This document shows, piece by piece, positions 1 to 8,729 of a stretch of DNA of 64,000 nucleotides. A program made the translations under genes and the position numbers. The stretch covers positions 38,914-102,913 of the forward strand of contig CAINFC010000080.1 in assembly GCA_903847975.1 (NCBI GenBank), written 5' to 3'. Source of the DNA: an uncultured Acidobacteriota bacterium. Its GTDB lineage: Bacteria > Acidobacteriota > UBA6911 > CAINFC01. The number at the start of each line of letters is the position of its first letter. Within the stretch, counting starts at the first letter, position 1. The notes under the pieces were generated by a model, which was not told the DNA's origin, made no database searches, and worked only from the letters and a program-made list of their open reading frames with translations.

Positions 1-901
1 GCGCGCGCCCGAGCGGGTCCATCAGCTCTACCCCCAGAACCTCCGCCCGGCCGTCGCCAAAGCGGTGATCCATGGCCGGAAGGCCGATGACGGGTGCCAG
101 CTGGGGATCCGGCTCTTCCGGCTCCGCATCCGCGGATGGATCCAGGGAATTTTCTTCGCCCTGCTCCTGCTGGCGGGCGAAAATCAGGGCCCGGTATCGC
201 TGAACCACGGCGTCCGGCCGGTCGTCCATGATCATCCGGCCATGGTCCAGAAGGATGCACCTCTGGCAGAACCGGGTGACCGCCGAAAGGTCATGGGTGA
301 CCAGCAGGATGGTGACTCCATCCTGCCGCAGACGGTGAATGCGGTGCAGGCAGCGCTGCTGAAAAAGGAGGTCTCCGACCGCCAGGGCCTCGTCCACCAG
401 CAGGATTTCAGGGTCCACATGGATGGCCACGGAAAATGCCAGCCGCATGAACATCCCCGAGGAGTAGGTCTTGACCGGCTGCTCCAGGAAAGGGCCGATA
501 TCGGCGAAGCGGACGATATCGGCGAAGCGGCCGTCCATCTGGCTTTTGCTCAGCCCCATGATGGCCCCGTTCATGTACACGTTGTCGCGCCCGGAAAATT
601 CCGGATTAAAGCCGGCGCCCAGTTCCAGCAGGGCGGATACCTTGCCGCGAACGAACAGATCGCCCCCGGTCTGGCCGAGCGTACCGGCGACAATCTGCAG
701 GAGCGTGCTCTTCCCCGAGCCGTTCTGCCCGATGACTCCGACGGAGCTGGCTCGCGGCACTTCCAGGCTGATATCCCGCAGAGCCCAGAATTCATCGGTC
801 CGGTGCTTGCGGCGGGTCACGATTTCCAGAAATTTATCGGATGGCCTCCGGTAAACCGGATAGCATTTCGACAGGTGCACAGCCGAAAGAACCGCGCTCA
901 T
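1..901 (-). CDS. Wzt-type ABC exporter ATPase (partial)
   Basis: ATP-binding subunit of an ABC-2 polysaccharide exporter, the cytoplasmic motor that moves an undecaprenyl-linked glycan across the inner membrane. The reading frame was translated by hand from the ATG at 901, which overlaps the stop of the upstream permease (ATGA). Visible motifs: Walker A GQNGSGKST (residues 58-66), signature YSSGM (146-150), Walker B ILLVDEALAVGD (around 166-177), H-loop LLVTHD. After residue 215 comes an acidic linker and then 'AEVLGVELMDPLGRA', which looks like the start of the C-terminal carbohydrate-recognition domain of Wzt-like ATPases. The gene runs off the left edge, so the terminus and substrate are unknown. 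Last visible gene of the operon. Residues 125-136 contain a tandem duplication, listed separately. Confidence 0.93.
   Translation of the reverse strand, partial: MSAVLSAVHLSKCYPVYRRPSDKFLEIVTRRKHRTDEFWALRDISLEVPRASSVGVIGQNGSGKSTLLQIVAGTLGQTGGDLFVRGKVSALLELGAGFNPEFSGRDNVYMNGAIMGLSKSQMDGRFADIVRFADIGPFLEQPVKTYSSGMFMRLAFSVAIHVDPEILLVDEALAVGDLLFQQRCLHRIHRLRQDGVTILLVTHDLSAVTRFCQRCILLDHGRMIMDDRPDAVVQRYRALIFARQQEQGEENSLDPSADAEPEEPDPQLAPVIGLPAMDHRFGDGRAEVLGVELMDPLGRA
496..531 (-). repeat. 18-nt in-frame tandem duplication in the ABC ATPase
   Basis: The 18-mer at 496-513 is repeated at 514-531 with one difference in the last base. On the coding strand it encodes RFADIV followed by RFADIG, just before the ABC signature. 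In related ATPases I recall only one such segment here, so it reads as a recent six-residue insertion that keeps the frame. Confidence 0.85.
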
Positions 902-1710
902 AGCACATCGGAGAATTCGCGCTTGCCGACGCGAAACACCGCTCCTCCTAAAATAAAGATCGCCAGGGACACCAGGAATCCCTGCAGCAGCGCGGCCGGG
1001 TCCGGACTTCGGCCCTGCAGCAGGCAGGCCCGATACCCGTCCACCACCACCGACATCGGGTTGAATTGGGCCAGAGGCCGCAGCCGCTCGGGAAGCATGT
1101 CCAGGGTGTAAAAAATCGGTGTAAACCAGAACCAGAGAGTCATAACCACCTGGAGAACCTGCGCGGTATCCCGCAGAAATACCTGCAGCGTGGCCACCAG
1201 CCACCCCAGGCCCAGGGAGAACAAAAACAGGATGATCCAAAGCAGCGGCAGCAGCAGAACCCTCCCGTACAGCCCCTGACTCCACGCCAGGGCCAGGAGC
1301 AGAATACCGAGCCCGATCCAGTGGGCCACCAGGTTGGCCAGAAACAGGGACAGCGGAACCATCTCCACCGGAAACTTGGTTTTCTTCACCAGGTTGGCGT
1401 AGTCGATCACCATGTTGACCGACCGGATCACGGTGTCCTGAAAGAGAAGCCAGGGAAGAATCCCGCAAAAAAGAAACAGGGCGAAGCTGTCCGTTCCGGT
1501 CTTCACCAGGGCCTTCTGCCGGAGGACCACCGAGAAAACAAAGGTGTAGGTAAAGAGCAGCATCAGCGGGTGGATGACTGCCCAGAAAAAGCCCATCAGG
1601 GATCCGATGTAGCGGCTTTTCAGATCGCGCACCACCAGGTTCCGAAGCAGATTCCTCTGCAGCAGCAGCTTGCGGAGGAAATTTTGGCAGATCGTCCAGG
1701 CATCCCGCAT
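898..1710 (-). CDS. Wzm-type ABC-2 polysaccharide export permease
   Basis: A 270-aa inner-membrane protein of the ABC-2 permease family, of the normal length for Wzm/TagG/KpsM. It has a basic amphipathic N-terminus (LLQRNLLRNLVVRDLKSRY), then about six hydrophobic segments, and the family-typical stretch 'FNPMSVVVDGYRACLL' near residue 220. It forms the channel that works with the overlapping ATPase gene downstream (4-nt overlap, implying translational coupling). It lies 10 nt downstream of a glycosyltransferase gene, so synthesis and export of one cell-surface glycan are encoded together. The exported glycan cannot be named from the sequence. Confidence 0.93.
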   Translation of the reverse strand: MRDAWTICQNFLRKLLLQRNLLRNLVVRDLKSRYIGSLMGFFWAVIHPLMLLFTYTFVFSVVLRQKALVKTGTDSFALFLFCGILPWLLFQDTVIRSVNMVIDYANLVKKTKFPVEMVPLSLFLANLVAHWIGLGILLLALAWSQGLYGRVLLLPLLWIILFLFSLGLGWLVATLQVFLRDTAQVLQVVMTLWFWFTPIFYTLDMLPERLRPLAQFNPMSVVVDGYRACLLQGRSPDPAALLQGFLVSLAIFILGGAVFRVGKREFSDVL

Positions 1711-1720
1711 GTTGTTCCTT

Positions 1721-2863
1721 CTACCGGGAAGCCGTGTTCCCTGCCGGAGCCTTGCCGGGAATGTCCTTCCGCCGGCGGAGCGACTGAAAGATCCGCTCGT
1801 AGGAGGTGGTTACCGTCTCCCAGTTGTAACGGCTGGCCACCCGCAGCCGGGCCGATTCTCCTTTGGCTTCGCGCAGCCGCGGGTCTCCCTCCGTCTCCCG
1901 CATGATGCGGGCCAGGTCGGCGGCATCGTTTTTCCGGTAAAAAAATCCCGTTTCCCCCAGGACTTCCCGGTTTTCCGGCGTATCGTTGGCCAGAACCATA
2001 TTGCCATAGCCCATGCCCTCCACCAGGGCCGGGTGCGTACCGCCCACTTCCGTAGCCTGAAGGTAGGCCCAGGCCCGGGCCTGCAGGGCATGATACTCCT
2101 TTCCGTACACCGCGCCGGTAAAGTGAACCCCTTCCCCGGCATAGCTCCTCAGCCAGTCGATATAGGATCGGGCATAGGGCGCATCGCCGACAAGGAGCAG
2201 CGGCAGCCGGCTTCCGGAACGGCGGTGGGCTTCGAGGACCACATGGGCATTATTTTCGGGCTCCAGCCGGCTGACGTAAAGATAGTAGCCGCGCGGGGCA
2301 ATGCCCAGCGAACCGAGCAGCCTGCTTTCTTCCGTTTCCAGGCGGCTGAATCCATAAGGGATGCACTCGGTTTCCTGGCGATGCTCCCGGCGGTAATATT
2401 CCTGAATCACGCCGGCATCGGAAATCAGCCGGTCGGCCAGCCAGATGGAAAGGAATTCCGAGAGGCGATACCAGCCCCTGCCGAGCGGCCCCCATTTCTG
2501 GCGCTGACGCTCGATGCCGTCCAGGTTCAGCAGGGAAGGGATACCGCCCAGGTGCAGGACCGCGCAGCAGAATCCGTTGGCCGCGTTGCAGATCAGAATG
2601 GCGTCAAACGGCTGAAACATGGCCCACAGCGCCGACAGCAGAGAGTGGACCGGGGTGTCCAGATACTTATGGCGGATGGTGGGCAGGATTTTGAGCTGTA
2701 CGCCGCGGTACTCCTTTCTTTTTTCCGATGCATAGTGCGATCGGCAGAACACCGTTACCGTATGGCCGCGCTCCACCAGGCGAACGGCGAGCTCTTCTGC
2801 GAAGGTTTCAAATCCTCCGTAGTTGGCTGGGATGCCCCGTGTTCCCAAAATACCAAGCTTCAT
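1721..2863 (-). CDS. GT4-type glycosyltransferase with DUF1972-like N-terminus
   Basis: A 380-aa glycosyltransferase with the GT-B fold. The N-terminus 'MKLGILGTRGIPANYGGFETF' is the hallmark of the DUF1972 subgroup, which includes rhamnosyl- and other sugar transferases of capsule and O-antigen loci. The C-terminal half has a nucleotide-sugar binding Rossmann-like domain with 'YYLYVSRLEPENN' and an acidic/Gly segment 'GGTHPALVEGMGYG' that corresponds to the EX7E region of family GT4. Cytoplasmic and membrane-associated by family analogy. It sits between the NCS1/small-membrane pair and the exporter. Donor and acceptor sugars are not deducible, and a rhamnosyltransferase role is only a guess from the subgroup. 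Confidence 0.88.
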   Translation of the reverse strand: MKLGILGTRGIPANYGGFETFAEELAVRLVERGHTVTVFCRSHYASEKRKEYRGVQLKILPTIRHKYLDTPVHSLLSALWAMFQPFDAILICNAANGFCCAVLHLGGIPSLLNLDGIERQRQKWGPLGRGWYRLSEFLSIWLADRLISDAGVIQEYYRREHRQETECIPYGFSRLETEESRLLGSLGIAPRGYYLYVSRLEPENNAHVVLEAHRRSGSRLPLLLVGDAPYARSYIDWLRSYAGEGVHFTGAVYGKEYHALQARAWAYLQATEVGGTHPALVEGMGYGNMVLANDTPENREVLGETGFFYRKNDAADLARIMRETEGDPRLREAKGESARLRVASRYNWETVTTSYERIFQSLRRRKDIPGKAPAGNTASR

Positions 2864-2924
2864 AAATCACACGGCCCGCTGCCCTCAGAGCCGGCGGGAT
2901 CGCCGCAACCGTTGCGTCTTCCCT

Positions 2925-3128
2925 TCAGGAATCGCTCCGCTCCCGGCCGCCGGTTCGACCGGCGGAGCGCTCCATCCAGACGGGAGTAACCAGGAACCAG
3001 AGCACGGCCAGGATCAGCAGGACGCTCTTGGCCTGGTCGAGCGGGATCTGATCGACAAAAAAAAGCAGAGAAGCCAGGAGCGATCCCAGCAGGGAAAGCC
3101 AGGAAACAAGGGGAGCGATCCGTATCAT
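2925..3128 (-). CDS. small two-helix membrane protein, partner of NCS1 permease
   Basis: A 67-aa protein too short for most gene finders. Its ATG (3128) overlaps the TGA of the permease gene upstream (ATGA), a strong sign of translational coupling. It begins MIRIAPLVSWLSLLGSLLAS and has two hydrophobic helices (about residues 5-26 and 34-51) separated by 'DQIPLDQAK', then a basic tail with many Arg. I do not recognise a named family. The coupling and size suggest a small accessory subunit or stabiliser of the permease. It could also be an independent small membrane protein. That it is a real gene rests on the overlap, hydrophobic pattern and operon position. Confidence 0.7.
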   Translation of the reverse strand: MIRIAPLVSWLSLLGSLLASLLFFVDQIPLDQAKSVLLILAVLWFLVTPVWMERSAGRTGGRERSDS

Positions 3129-4537
3129 CCGATGCCCTCCGACGGCCGGCCGCCCGGCCGCGACTTTCGCTGCATGGCCAAGCTCAGCAGCAGGTAAAGA
3201 AGGGAGGCCAGGAACCACCCGGGCAGGCCCACAAAATATATCTGGATGTTCCCCCGGAGAACCAGCAGCGCGGAAGCGGCCACCGTGACAAGCCAAGACA
3301 GTCCGGCCGCCCAGTTGACGCTCCGTCCGGTTGCCTCGCAGTAGTACTTCTGCATGCCCAGCCGGTCGACCACCCAGAAGTCGACGAAGACCACCGCGCC
3401 CATGGGCATAAGAATCATGCCCCAGAGAGCCACGAAATCCAGCAGGCGCATGGTAACCAGAGGGAAAATGGCGGTGAGGCTGGCCGTCAGTCCCACCGCA
3501 AAAGTCACCCAGAACCGTGAAGACCGGGGAATGATGGCCTGAAATGCCAGCCCGGCGCGATACAGGGTAGGGTTGGCCGTCGTCCATCCGGCGGCGATGA
3601 CGCAAAGCAGTCCGGCGATCCCGCAGGCCCGGAAGGCCAATGGCCCGGGCAGAACCGCCGTATTGGCGGGATTCTCGTGCAGCTGCAGGGCAAAAAGGAT
3701 GGAGGCGGTGATCCAGGCCATGTAGTGGCCGACGAACATGCCGGCAGCCGATGCAAGCCCGTACCACGACTTTCGCGCAAAGCGGAACAGGGTCAGGTCG
3801 GCCATTCCGATGTGCCACGCCATGTTGCAGAACCAGGCGAAAAACATAGTGTGCCAGAAGGTGAACTTGGTTTGACCGTCCAGCGGGTCCCCCCCCTTCC
3901 AGATCACCTCCTGCGCCAGGTTCCAGAATTCTCCCGGCGACTTCATTCCCAGCTCGTGCAGCCCGATGATACCGAAGGCGATAAAGATCACCACCATCCA
4001 CGGTACGGCGATGTTGGCAAAGCGTGCGACGGACTTGTACCCCAGGGCAGCAATGAGCGAAAAAAGTAAGCCCATGACCAATACCCCGAGCACCCAGCCC
4101 CAGCTGTTGGGCAGCAGATCATTGAGCCCCGGCATCCGGAACCGGAACCACACCCCGAGGGCGGTAGTGGAAACAGTGATCATGGCACCGGCCAGGAAGG
4201 AGAACATAACTCCGTTGGCCACGTTGTAGACGGTCACCAGCCTTCGGCCGCAGATTTTTTCGAGCTGGTAATACAGAGTCATTCGGGCCCGGGTGGCAAT
4301 CGGAGCGGTCAGCAGCGTCCAGCTAAGCACCGCGAGGATGTTGCCCAGCAGCAGGCCGAACAGCATGTCAAAGGCGCTGACACCTCCGGCGATGAACAGC
4401 GGCCCGATCATCAGTTCGGTGCCGGCCACGTGTTCCCCGGCGAATTGCCCGACATAGCTTTTCAGGCCGAGGCGCCCTTCTTCCGGCACCGGCTCCCGCT
4501 CGTATTCTCCGGTTGTCCTGTGCTGCGCTTCCGCCAT
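3125..4537 (-). CDS. NCS1-type (cytosine/purine-like) permease
   Basis: A roughly 470-aa, 12-helix transporter resembling the nucleobase:cation symporter-1 family. The conserved first-helix region 'FAGEHVAGTELMIGPLFIAGG' and the later 'GLLCVIAAGWTTANPTLYRAGLAFQ' match the TM1 and TM8 landmarks of that family. An in-frame ATG lies further upstream at 4570, but it would overlap the epimerase gene by about 30 nt. The ATG at 4537 lies 2 nt after that gene's stop and gives a normal N-terminus (MAEAQHRTTG), so it is preferred. The substrate is unknown. Its place in a glycan operon is unusual for a nucleobase carrier. Confidence 0.85.
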   Translation of the reverse strand: MAEAQHRTTGEYEREPVPEEGRLGLKSYVGQFAGEHVAGTELMIGPLFIAGGVSAFDMLFGLLLGNILAVLSWTLLTAPIATRARMTLYYQLEKICGRRLVTVYNVANGVMFSFLAGAMITVSTTALGVWFRFRMPGLNDLLPNSWGWVLGVLVMGLLFSLIAALGYKSVARFANIAVPWMVVIFIAFGIIGLHELGMKSPGEFWNLAQEVIWKGGDPLDGQTKFTFWHTMFFAWFCNMAWHIGMADLTLFRFARKSWYGLASAAGMFVGHYMAWITASILFALQLHENPANTAVLPGPLAFRACGIAGLLCVIAAGWTTANPTLYRAGLAFQAIIPRSSRFWVTFAVGLTASLTAIFPLVTMRLLDFVALWGMILMPMGAVVFVDFWVVDRLGMQKYYCEATGRSVNWAAGLSWLVTVAASALLVLRGNIQIYFVGLPGWFLASLLYLLLSLAMQRKSRPGGRPSEGIG

Positions 4538-4539
4538 GG

Positions 4540-5508
4540 CTACTCTGTCCGGGCTTCCCCCTGGAACCACTGTACCGTCCGCTCCAATCCTTCCGTAAAG
4601 CTCACCTCGGACCGAAAGCCGAGTATCTGCTCCGCTTTCTTCACCTGGGCCGAGGAAAAGCGCACGTCGCCGGGCCTTGCCGGAGCATATTCGGCCGGCA
4701 GGGATGTCCCCAGAATGCCATTCAGTATAGTCACCAGTTCATTCAGAGAGTGGCTCCGGCCGGTGCCGATATTGTAAATTTCCCCGAAACCCCGCTCGGC
4801 CTTCATGGCCGCCAGTTTGGCGGAAACGATATCTCCCACGTAAATGAAATCGCGGGTCTGGGCTCCATCGCCGAAAACCATCGGCCGCTGGCCGTTTCGC
4901 AAACGCTGGATAAATTTCGGGATGACGGCGGCATAGTCCGATGCGGGATCCTGCCTGGGGCCGAAGACGTTGAAAAAGCGAAGGCAGATGGTTTTCAGCC
5001 CGTACAGCGAATAAAAAAGCTGCGCATACTGCTCCCCGGCCGCTTTGTGAGCCGCATAAGGCGAAAGACAGCGGTTCGGCATGTCTTCCACTTTGGGCAG
5101 CGCTTCCGAATCCCCGTAAATGGCGCAGGAAGAGGCAAATACCACCCGCGGCACCTCCATGTTTCTGGCCGCCAGAAACGTGTTCAGCGTCCCGGTGACG
5201 TTGACGTCGTGGCAGGGCAGGGGCTCGCGTACCGACTGTTCCACCGATGGGATCGCCGCCAGATGAAATACCCCCGCCGCCCCGCGGAACTCATTTTGCA
5301 GCAGTCCCAGATCGCGGATATCCCCGCGGGTGACCGCCAGGCGATCTCCGTAGGCAGATTGCAGGGGACGCAGGTTTTCTTCCCGGCCCGTGGAAAAATT
5401 ATCAATGACCTTCACCCCGGCTCCCTGCTGCAGCAATGAGGCCACAAGGTTGGAGCCGATAAAGCCGGCTCCACCGGTAACGACATAAAAATTGATCCTC
5501 TCTTCCAT
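4540..5508 (-). CDS. NAD-dependent UDP-sugar 4-epimerase-like SDR
   Basis: A 321-aa extended short-chain dehydrogenase/reductase. Nucleotide-binding motif TGGAGFIGS (residues 11-19), catalytic YxxxK in 'SPYAAHKAAGEQY', and the sugar-binding signature 'DGAQTRDFIYVGD' typical of UDP-glucose/UDP-GlcNAc 4-epimerases of the GalE/WbpP type. It would interconvert UDP-hexoses to feed the glycan pathway encoded downstream. An open frame extends up to 5643, but the extension is unlike the family. MEERINFYVV at 5508 puts the glycine motif at the normal distance from the start. First gene of the minus-strand operon. 4-Epimerase versus a related UDP-sugar dehydratase or decarboxylase cannot be separated by eye. 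Confidence 0.88.
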   Translation of the reverse strand: MEERINFYVVTGGAGFIGSNLVASLLQQGAGVKVIDNFSTGREENLRPLQSAYGDRLAVTRGDIRDLGLLQNEFRGAAGVFHLAAIPSVEQSVREPLPCHDVNVTGTLNTFLAARNMEVPRVVFASSCAIYGDSEALPKVEDMPNRCLSPYAAHKAAGEQYAQLFYSLYGLKTICLRFFNVFGPRQDPASDYAAVIPKFIQRLRNGQRPMVFGDGAQTRDFIYVGDIVSAKLAAMKAERGFGEIYNIGTGRSHSLNELVTILNGILGTSLPAEYAPARPGDVRFSSAQVKKAEQILGFRSEVSFTEGLERTVQWFQGEARTE

Positions 5509-5675
5509 CCGTTTTGCCGTCCTGTCGGGTCTACGCCCGTAAAAAAGGAAATTGTTATCCCGAGATCCAGCATTGTACCTTTTTTTATGCCGTAACGTCG
5601 CCCCCATTCCCCGGTCGACCGGAAAAAATCTTTGTTTTCTCACGCCATCCAGGTTGACCCGTCCTCAGACCCTTG

Positions 5676-5708
5676 CCCGTGGCAGGCGCGAAGCGCGCCT
5701 GCCACGGG
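5676..5708. repeat. perfect 14-bp-stem hairpin
   Basis: CCCGTGGCAGGCGC, a 5-nt loop GAAGC, then the exact reverse complement. Resembles the GC-rich hairpins of the A-type elements elsewhere in the window. Lies upstream of the divergent operon starts and is not followed by a T-run, so it is not a classical terminator. Confidence 0.85.
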
Positions 5709-5735
5709 CTGCGTGCACCTCCATCCTCCTTGATA

Positions 5736-5975
5736 GCTTCGCAAAATGTCGAAATTTCATTTTTGTTCTGCCGTCCCTTACGTGACTTGCGTGTGTGCCG
5801 CTGGGGACGAAATAGCGGAAATCGTACCGTTATACTCCGGCTTTGCCTTGCCTGGCCTCGCGCAAACCGGCATGGGATTATGATTTCAAGGCATAGTCCC
5901 ATCGGGACGGCAGAACCGGACGAAAAAACGATTTTTGCGAAGCTGTCCACCTTGATAATCTCGTAAAAAGGTTGT
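5736..5975 (-). repeat. modular intergenic element B1
   Basis: About 240 bp, similar in inverted orientation to 47536-47866. Shared blocks include TGCCGTCCCTTACG (reverse of GTAAGGGACGGCA at 47796 onward), the GACGGCAGAACCGGACG block at 5898 onward, and CTTGATAATCTCG near 5955. Both ends carry the inverted motif AGCTTCGCAAAA (left at 5737, and right on the opposite strand near 5935-5945). The interior contains short inverted stems such as GTCCCATCGGGAC. Non-coding. Confidence 0.75.
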
Positions 5976-6154
5976 GCCGGGCGCCTTCAGGAAGAAGCCA
6001 TTATTGAACTCCCAACAGGTTTCGTCTGCAAGATGGTTGCAGATCGAACCCCAGAGGCGGAAGAACTCGTGAACTCTGCTGATCCGGGGGAAAGGTTACG
6101 AATACGGTTATTTCGCTATCGCTGCCGAAGGTTCGTTTTGCCGGGCCTTCCATC

Positions 6155-6183
6155 TTAACATCCGGCCGAGGATCGAGTATTAT
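6155..6183 (+). promoter_or_regulatory. predicted sigma-70 promoter of leuS
   Basis: TTAACA (6155-6160) and TATTAT (6178-6183) are separated by 17 nt, a near-ideal spacing, and lie 37 nt before the leuS ATG. Prediction by eye only. Confidence 0.55.
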
Positions 6184-6219
6184 CTATGTTTTTTTCGCGA
6201 GGACCAAAGGCAGCTGATT

Positions 6220-8703
6220 ATGCAAGATAAGTTTTACCCGTTCAGGGAAATCGAGCCCAAGTGGCAGAAGCGCTGGGAGGAGGAGAAGCTTTTCGAGGTA
6301 AGGGAGGACTCCAACCGCAAAAAATACTATGTACTGGAAATGTTTCCCTACCCTTCCGGCCGCATCCACATGGGCCATGTCCGCAACTATTCCCTGGGGG
6401 ATGCCTATGCCCGTTTCATGCATATGCGCGGCTTCAATACCCTGCACCCCTTCGGCTATGATGCCTTTGGCATGCCTGCGGAAAATGCCGCCATCAAAAT
6501 GGGGATCCATCCCGCCAAATGGACCCTGAACAACATCGGGGTCATGCGCAGCCAGCTGGACAAGCTGGGCTACAGCTACGACTGGAGCCGCGAGGTCACC
6601 ACCTGTCTGCCCGATTATTACCGCTGGAACCAGTGGTTTTTCATCCGGCTTTTCGAAAAAGGACTGGCCTACCGCAAGCTCAGCAAGGTCAACTGGTGCA
6701 ACCAGTGCCAGACGGTTCTGGCCAACGAGCAGGCGGCCGGCGGGAGATGCTGGCGCGACGATTCCCTGGTGGTGCAAAAAGAACTCAACCAGTGGTTTTT
6801 CAAGATTACCGACTACGCGGAAGAGCTGCTGCAGGACACCGATCAACTGGCGGACGGATGGCCGGAGCGGGTTCTGGCCATGCAGAAGAACTGGATCGGC
6901 AAGTCGCAGGGAGCCACGGTGCAGTTTCCCATCGAGGGCTCCTCGCTGCAGCTGACGATTTTCACCACCCGGATCGACACCATTTACGGAGCCACTTCGA
7001 TTATCCTTTCTCCGGACCATCCGATGCTGTCGCAGCTCGACATGCCCACCGATGCACGGCTTCATCTGGGGGAATTCCGCAACCGGCTGCGCCAGGGGTC
7101 CTCGAGCGAGAAGGAAACCCACTCCCAGGAAAAAGAGGGCCTGTTTACCGGCGTCTATGCGGTCAATCCGTTCACCGAAGAAAAAATCCCGGTCTGGATC
7201 GCCAACTTCGTGCTGATGGAATACGGGACGGGCGCCATTATGGCCGTGCCCGGACACGACCAGCGGGATTACGAGTTTTCCTCCAAATACGGGCTGGAAA
7301 TCCGGCCGGTGATTTTTCCCGCGGACGGCAGCCCTCTCCCTTCCGGCCTGGCCTATGAAGAATACGGCGTTCTCCGGAACAGCGGGCCGTTTTCGGGTCT
7401 GACCTCCGAGCAGGCGCTCTGCGACATGAGCGAATATGCCGGCCAAAAGGGCTTCGGAACCGCTACCACCACCTACCGCTTGCGGGACTGGGGCATTTCG
7501 CGGCAGCGGTTCTGGGGGACCCCGATCCCCATGATCCACTGCCCCGGCTGCGGCGTCGTGCCGGTCCCCTTCGAACAGCTGCCGGTCCTGCTTCCCGACA
7601 CCAGCGAGATCCAGACCACGGGCGGCTCTCCTCTGGCCATGATGGAATCGTTCGTCCAGACCACCTGTCCCTGCTGTACAGGCCCCGCTCTGCGGGAGAC
7701 GGACACCATGGACACCTTTGTCGACTCCAGCTGGTATATGTTCCGCTACCTGGATGCCCGCAATGACACCCTGCCTTTCCGCCGGGAGAAAGCGGATTAC
7801 TGGTTGCCGGTGGACATGTACATCGGCGGGATCACCCATGCCGTTCTGCACCTGATTTACATGCGCTTCTTCGCCAAGGCCATGAGAGACCTCGGGCTGA
7901 CCGGCCTGGATGAACCGGTTGCGAGACTGTTCACCCAGGGGATGGTGCTCAAGGACGGTTCCGCCATGTCGAAATCGCGCGGCAACGTGGTCGATCCGGA
8001 TGACATGATCCGGGAGTACGGAGCGGATGCCATACGCCTCTTCATTCTCTTCGCCGCTCCGCCGGAGCGGGACATGGAATGGAGCCAGAGCGGCATCGAC
8101 GGCTGCTCCCGTTTTTTGAACCGCCTTTACTCCCTGACCAGCCGCTTTGCGCCGACCCTGCCGGGCAGCGCCGCAGCATTCGATCCCGCCGAACTTCCGG
8201 AGAGCAGCCGCGCCCTGCTGCGGAAAACGCACCAGACCATTCACCGCGTGACCCTGGATCTGGGCGAGCGCATGCATTACAACACCGTGGTTTCCTCGGT
8301 CATGGAGCTGTTCAACGCCATCGGCGATTACGTGACCGCCCGGGGCGAGGACTGGCCAGGCGACAGCCTGCTGCGCTTTTCCCTGGAAACCACGCTCCAG
8401 CTTCTGTCGCCGCTCACCCCGCACATCACCGACGAACTCTGGGAGCGGCTGGGACACGGCACCTGCCTGATCCAGGAATCCTGGCCGGCATATGATCCCG
8501 CGCTCGGCGCCGAGGATGAAGTGGAAGTCGTGATCCAGATCTGCGGCAAGATCCGGTCCAAAATCCTGGTGGCGCGAGGCAGGAGCCAGGAGGAGCTGCA
8601 GCAGCTGGCCCTGGCCGACCCCGCCGTGCAAAAGCACATCGCCGGCAAGGCGCTGCGCAAATGTATCATCGTGCCGGACCGCCTGGTCAACCTGGTGGTC
8701 TAG
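6220..8703 (+). CDS. leuS: leucyl-tRNA synthetase
   Basis: Cytoplasmic class I aminoacyl-tRNA synthetase charging tRNA-Leu, 827 aa, close to the usual bacterial length. HIGH motif as HMGH (residues 50-53) in 'YPSGRIHMGHVRNYSLGD'. CP1 editing domain in the middle with 'TTRIDTIYGAT' and 'AVPGHDQRDYEF'. Zinc-ribbon cysteines in 'CPGCG' and 'CPCC'. KMSKS loop as AMSKS (M583-S586). C-terminal anticodon-binding domain ending 'KALRKCIIVPDRLVNLVV', the standard bacterial LeuRS tail. Start supported by MQDKFYPFREIEPKWQ and an AAAGG-type ribosome site. It leads a leuS-lptE-holA run, an arrangement seen in several bacterial phyla. Confidence 0.98.
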   Translation: MQDKFYPFREIEPKWQKRWEEEKLFEVREDSNRKKYYVLEMFPYPSGRIHMGHVRNYSLGDAYARFMHMRGFNTLHPFGYDAFGMPAENAAIKMGIHPAKWTLNNIGVMRSQLDKLGYSYDWSREVTTCLPDYYRWNQWFFIRLFEKGLAYRKLSKVNWCNQCQTVLANEQAAGGRCWRDDSLVVQKELNQWFFKITDYAEELLQDTDQLADGWPERVLAMQKNWIGKSQGATVQFPIEGSSLQLTIFTTRIDTIYGATSIILSPDHPMLSQLDMPTDARLHLGEFRNRLRQGSSSEKETHSQEKEGLFTGVYAVNPFTEEKIPVWIANFVLMEYGTGAIMAVPGHDQRDYEFSSKYGLEIRPVIFPADGSPLPSGLAYEEYGVLRNSGPFSGLTSEQALCDMSEYAGQKGFGTATTTYRLRDWGISRQRFWGTPIPMIHCPGCGVVPVPFEQLPVLLPDTSEIQTTGGSPLAMMESFVQTTCPCCTGPALRETDTMDTFVDSSWYMFRYLDARNDTLPFRREKADYWLPVDMYIGGITHAVLHLIYMRFFAKAMRDLGLTGLDEPVARLFTQGMVLKDGSAMSKSRGNVVDPDDMIREYGADAIRLFILFAAPPERDMEWSQSGIDGCSRFLNRLYSLTSRFAPTLPGSAAAFDPAELPESSRALLRKTHQTIHRVTLDLGERMHYNTVVSSVMELFNAIGDYVTARGEDWPGDSLLRFSLETTLQLLSPLTPHITDELWERLGHGTCLIQESWPAYDPALGAEDEVEVVIQICGKIRSKILVARGRSQEELQQLALADPAVQKHIAGKALRKCIIVPDRLVNLVV

Positions 8704-8729
8704 GCGTTGGCAACAAAAAACAAAATAGG

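Larger units (their letters stand above)
5509..6154. other. long divergent intergenic region, no gene
   Basis: Separates the minus-strand glycan operon from leuS. It holds the hairpin at 5676-5708 and repeat B1 at 5736-5975. The open frames here run through palindromes and show no protein features. From about 5980 to 6150 I see no repeat or RNA gene. The promoter of leuS follows directly. Confidence 0.6.

Noticed and set aside
2925..4001. A 358-codon minus-strand frame that contains the small membrane protein at its end.
   Set aside because: Only the last 67 codons look like protein. The upstream part is an out-of-frame reading of the NCS1 permease gene.
5585..5966. Short ORFs on both strands upstream of leuS.
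   Set aside because: They cross a perfect hairpin and element B1. Translations are Arg/Pro-rich with no start signal.
5509..6219. Search for a tRNA, T-box or other riboswitch upstream of leuS.
   Set aside because: No T-box sequence, cloverleaf or specifier stem was recognised. The gap is explained mostly by element B1 and a hairpin.
6184..8637. An 817-codon open frame antisense to leuS.
   Set aside because: Shadow of a GC-rich coding gene. The composition is Gly/Arg/His-rich with no domain, while the sense strand is an unmistakable LeuRS.
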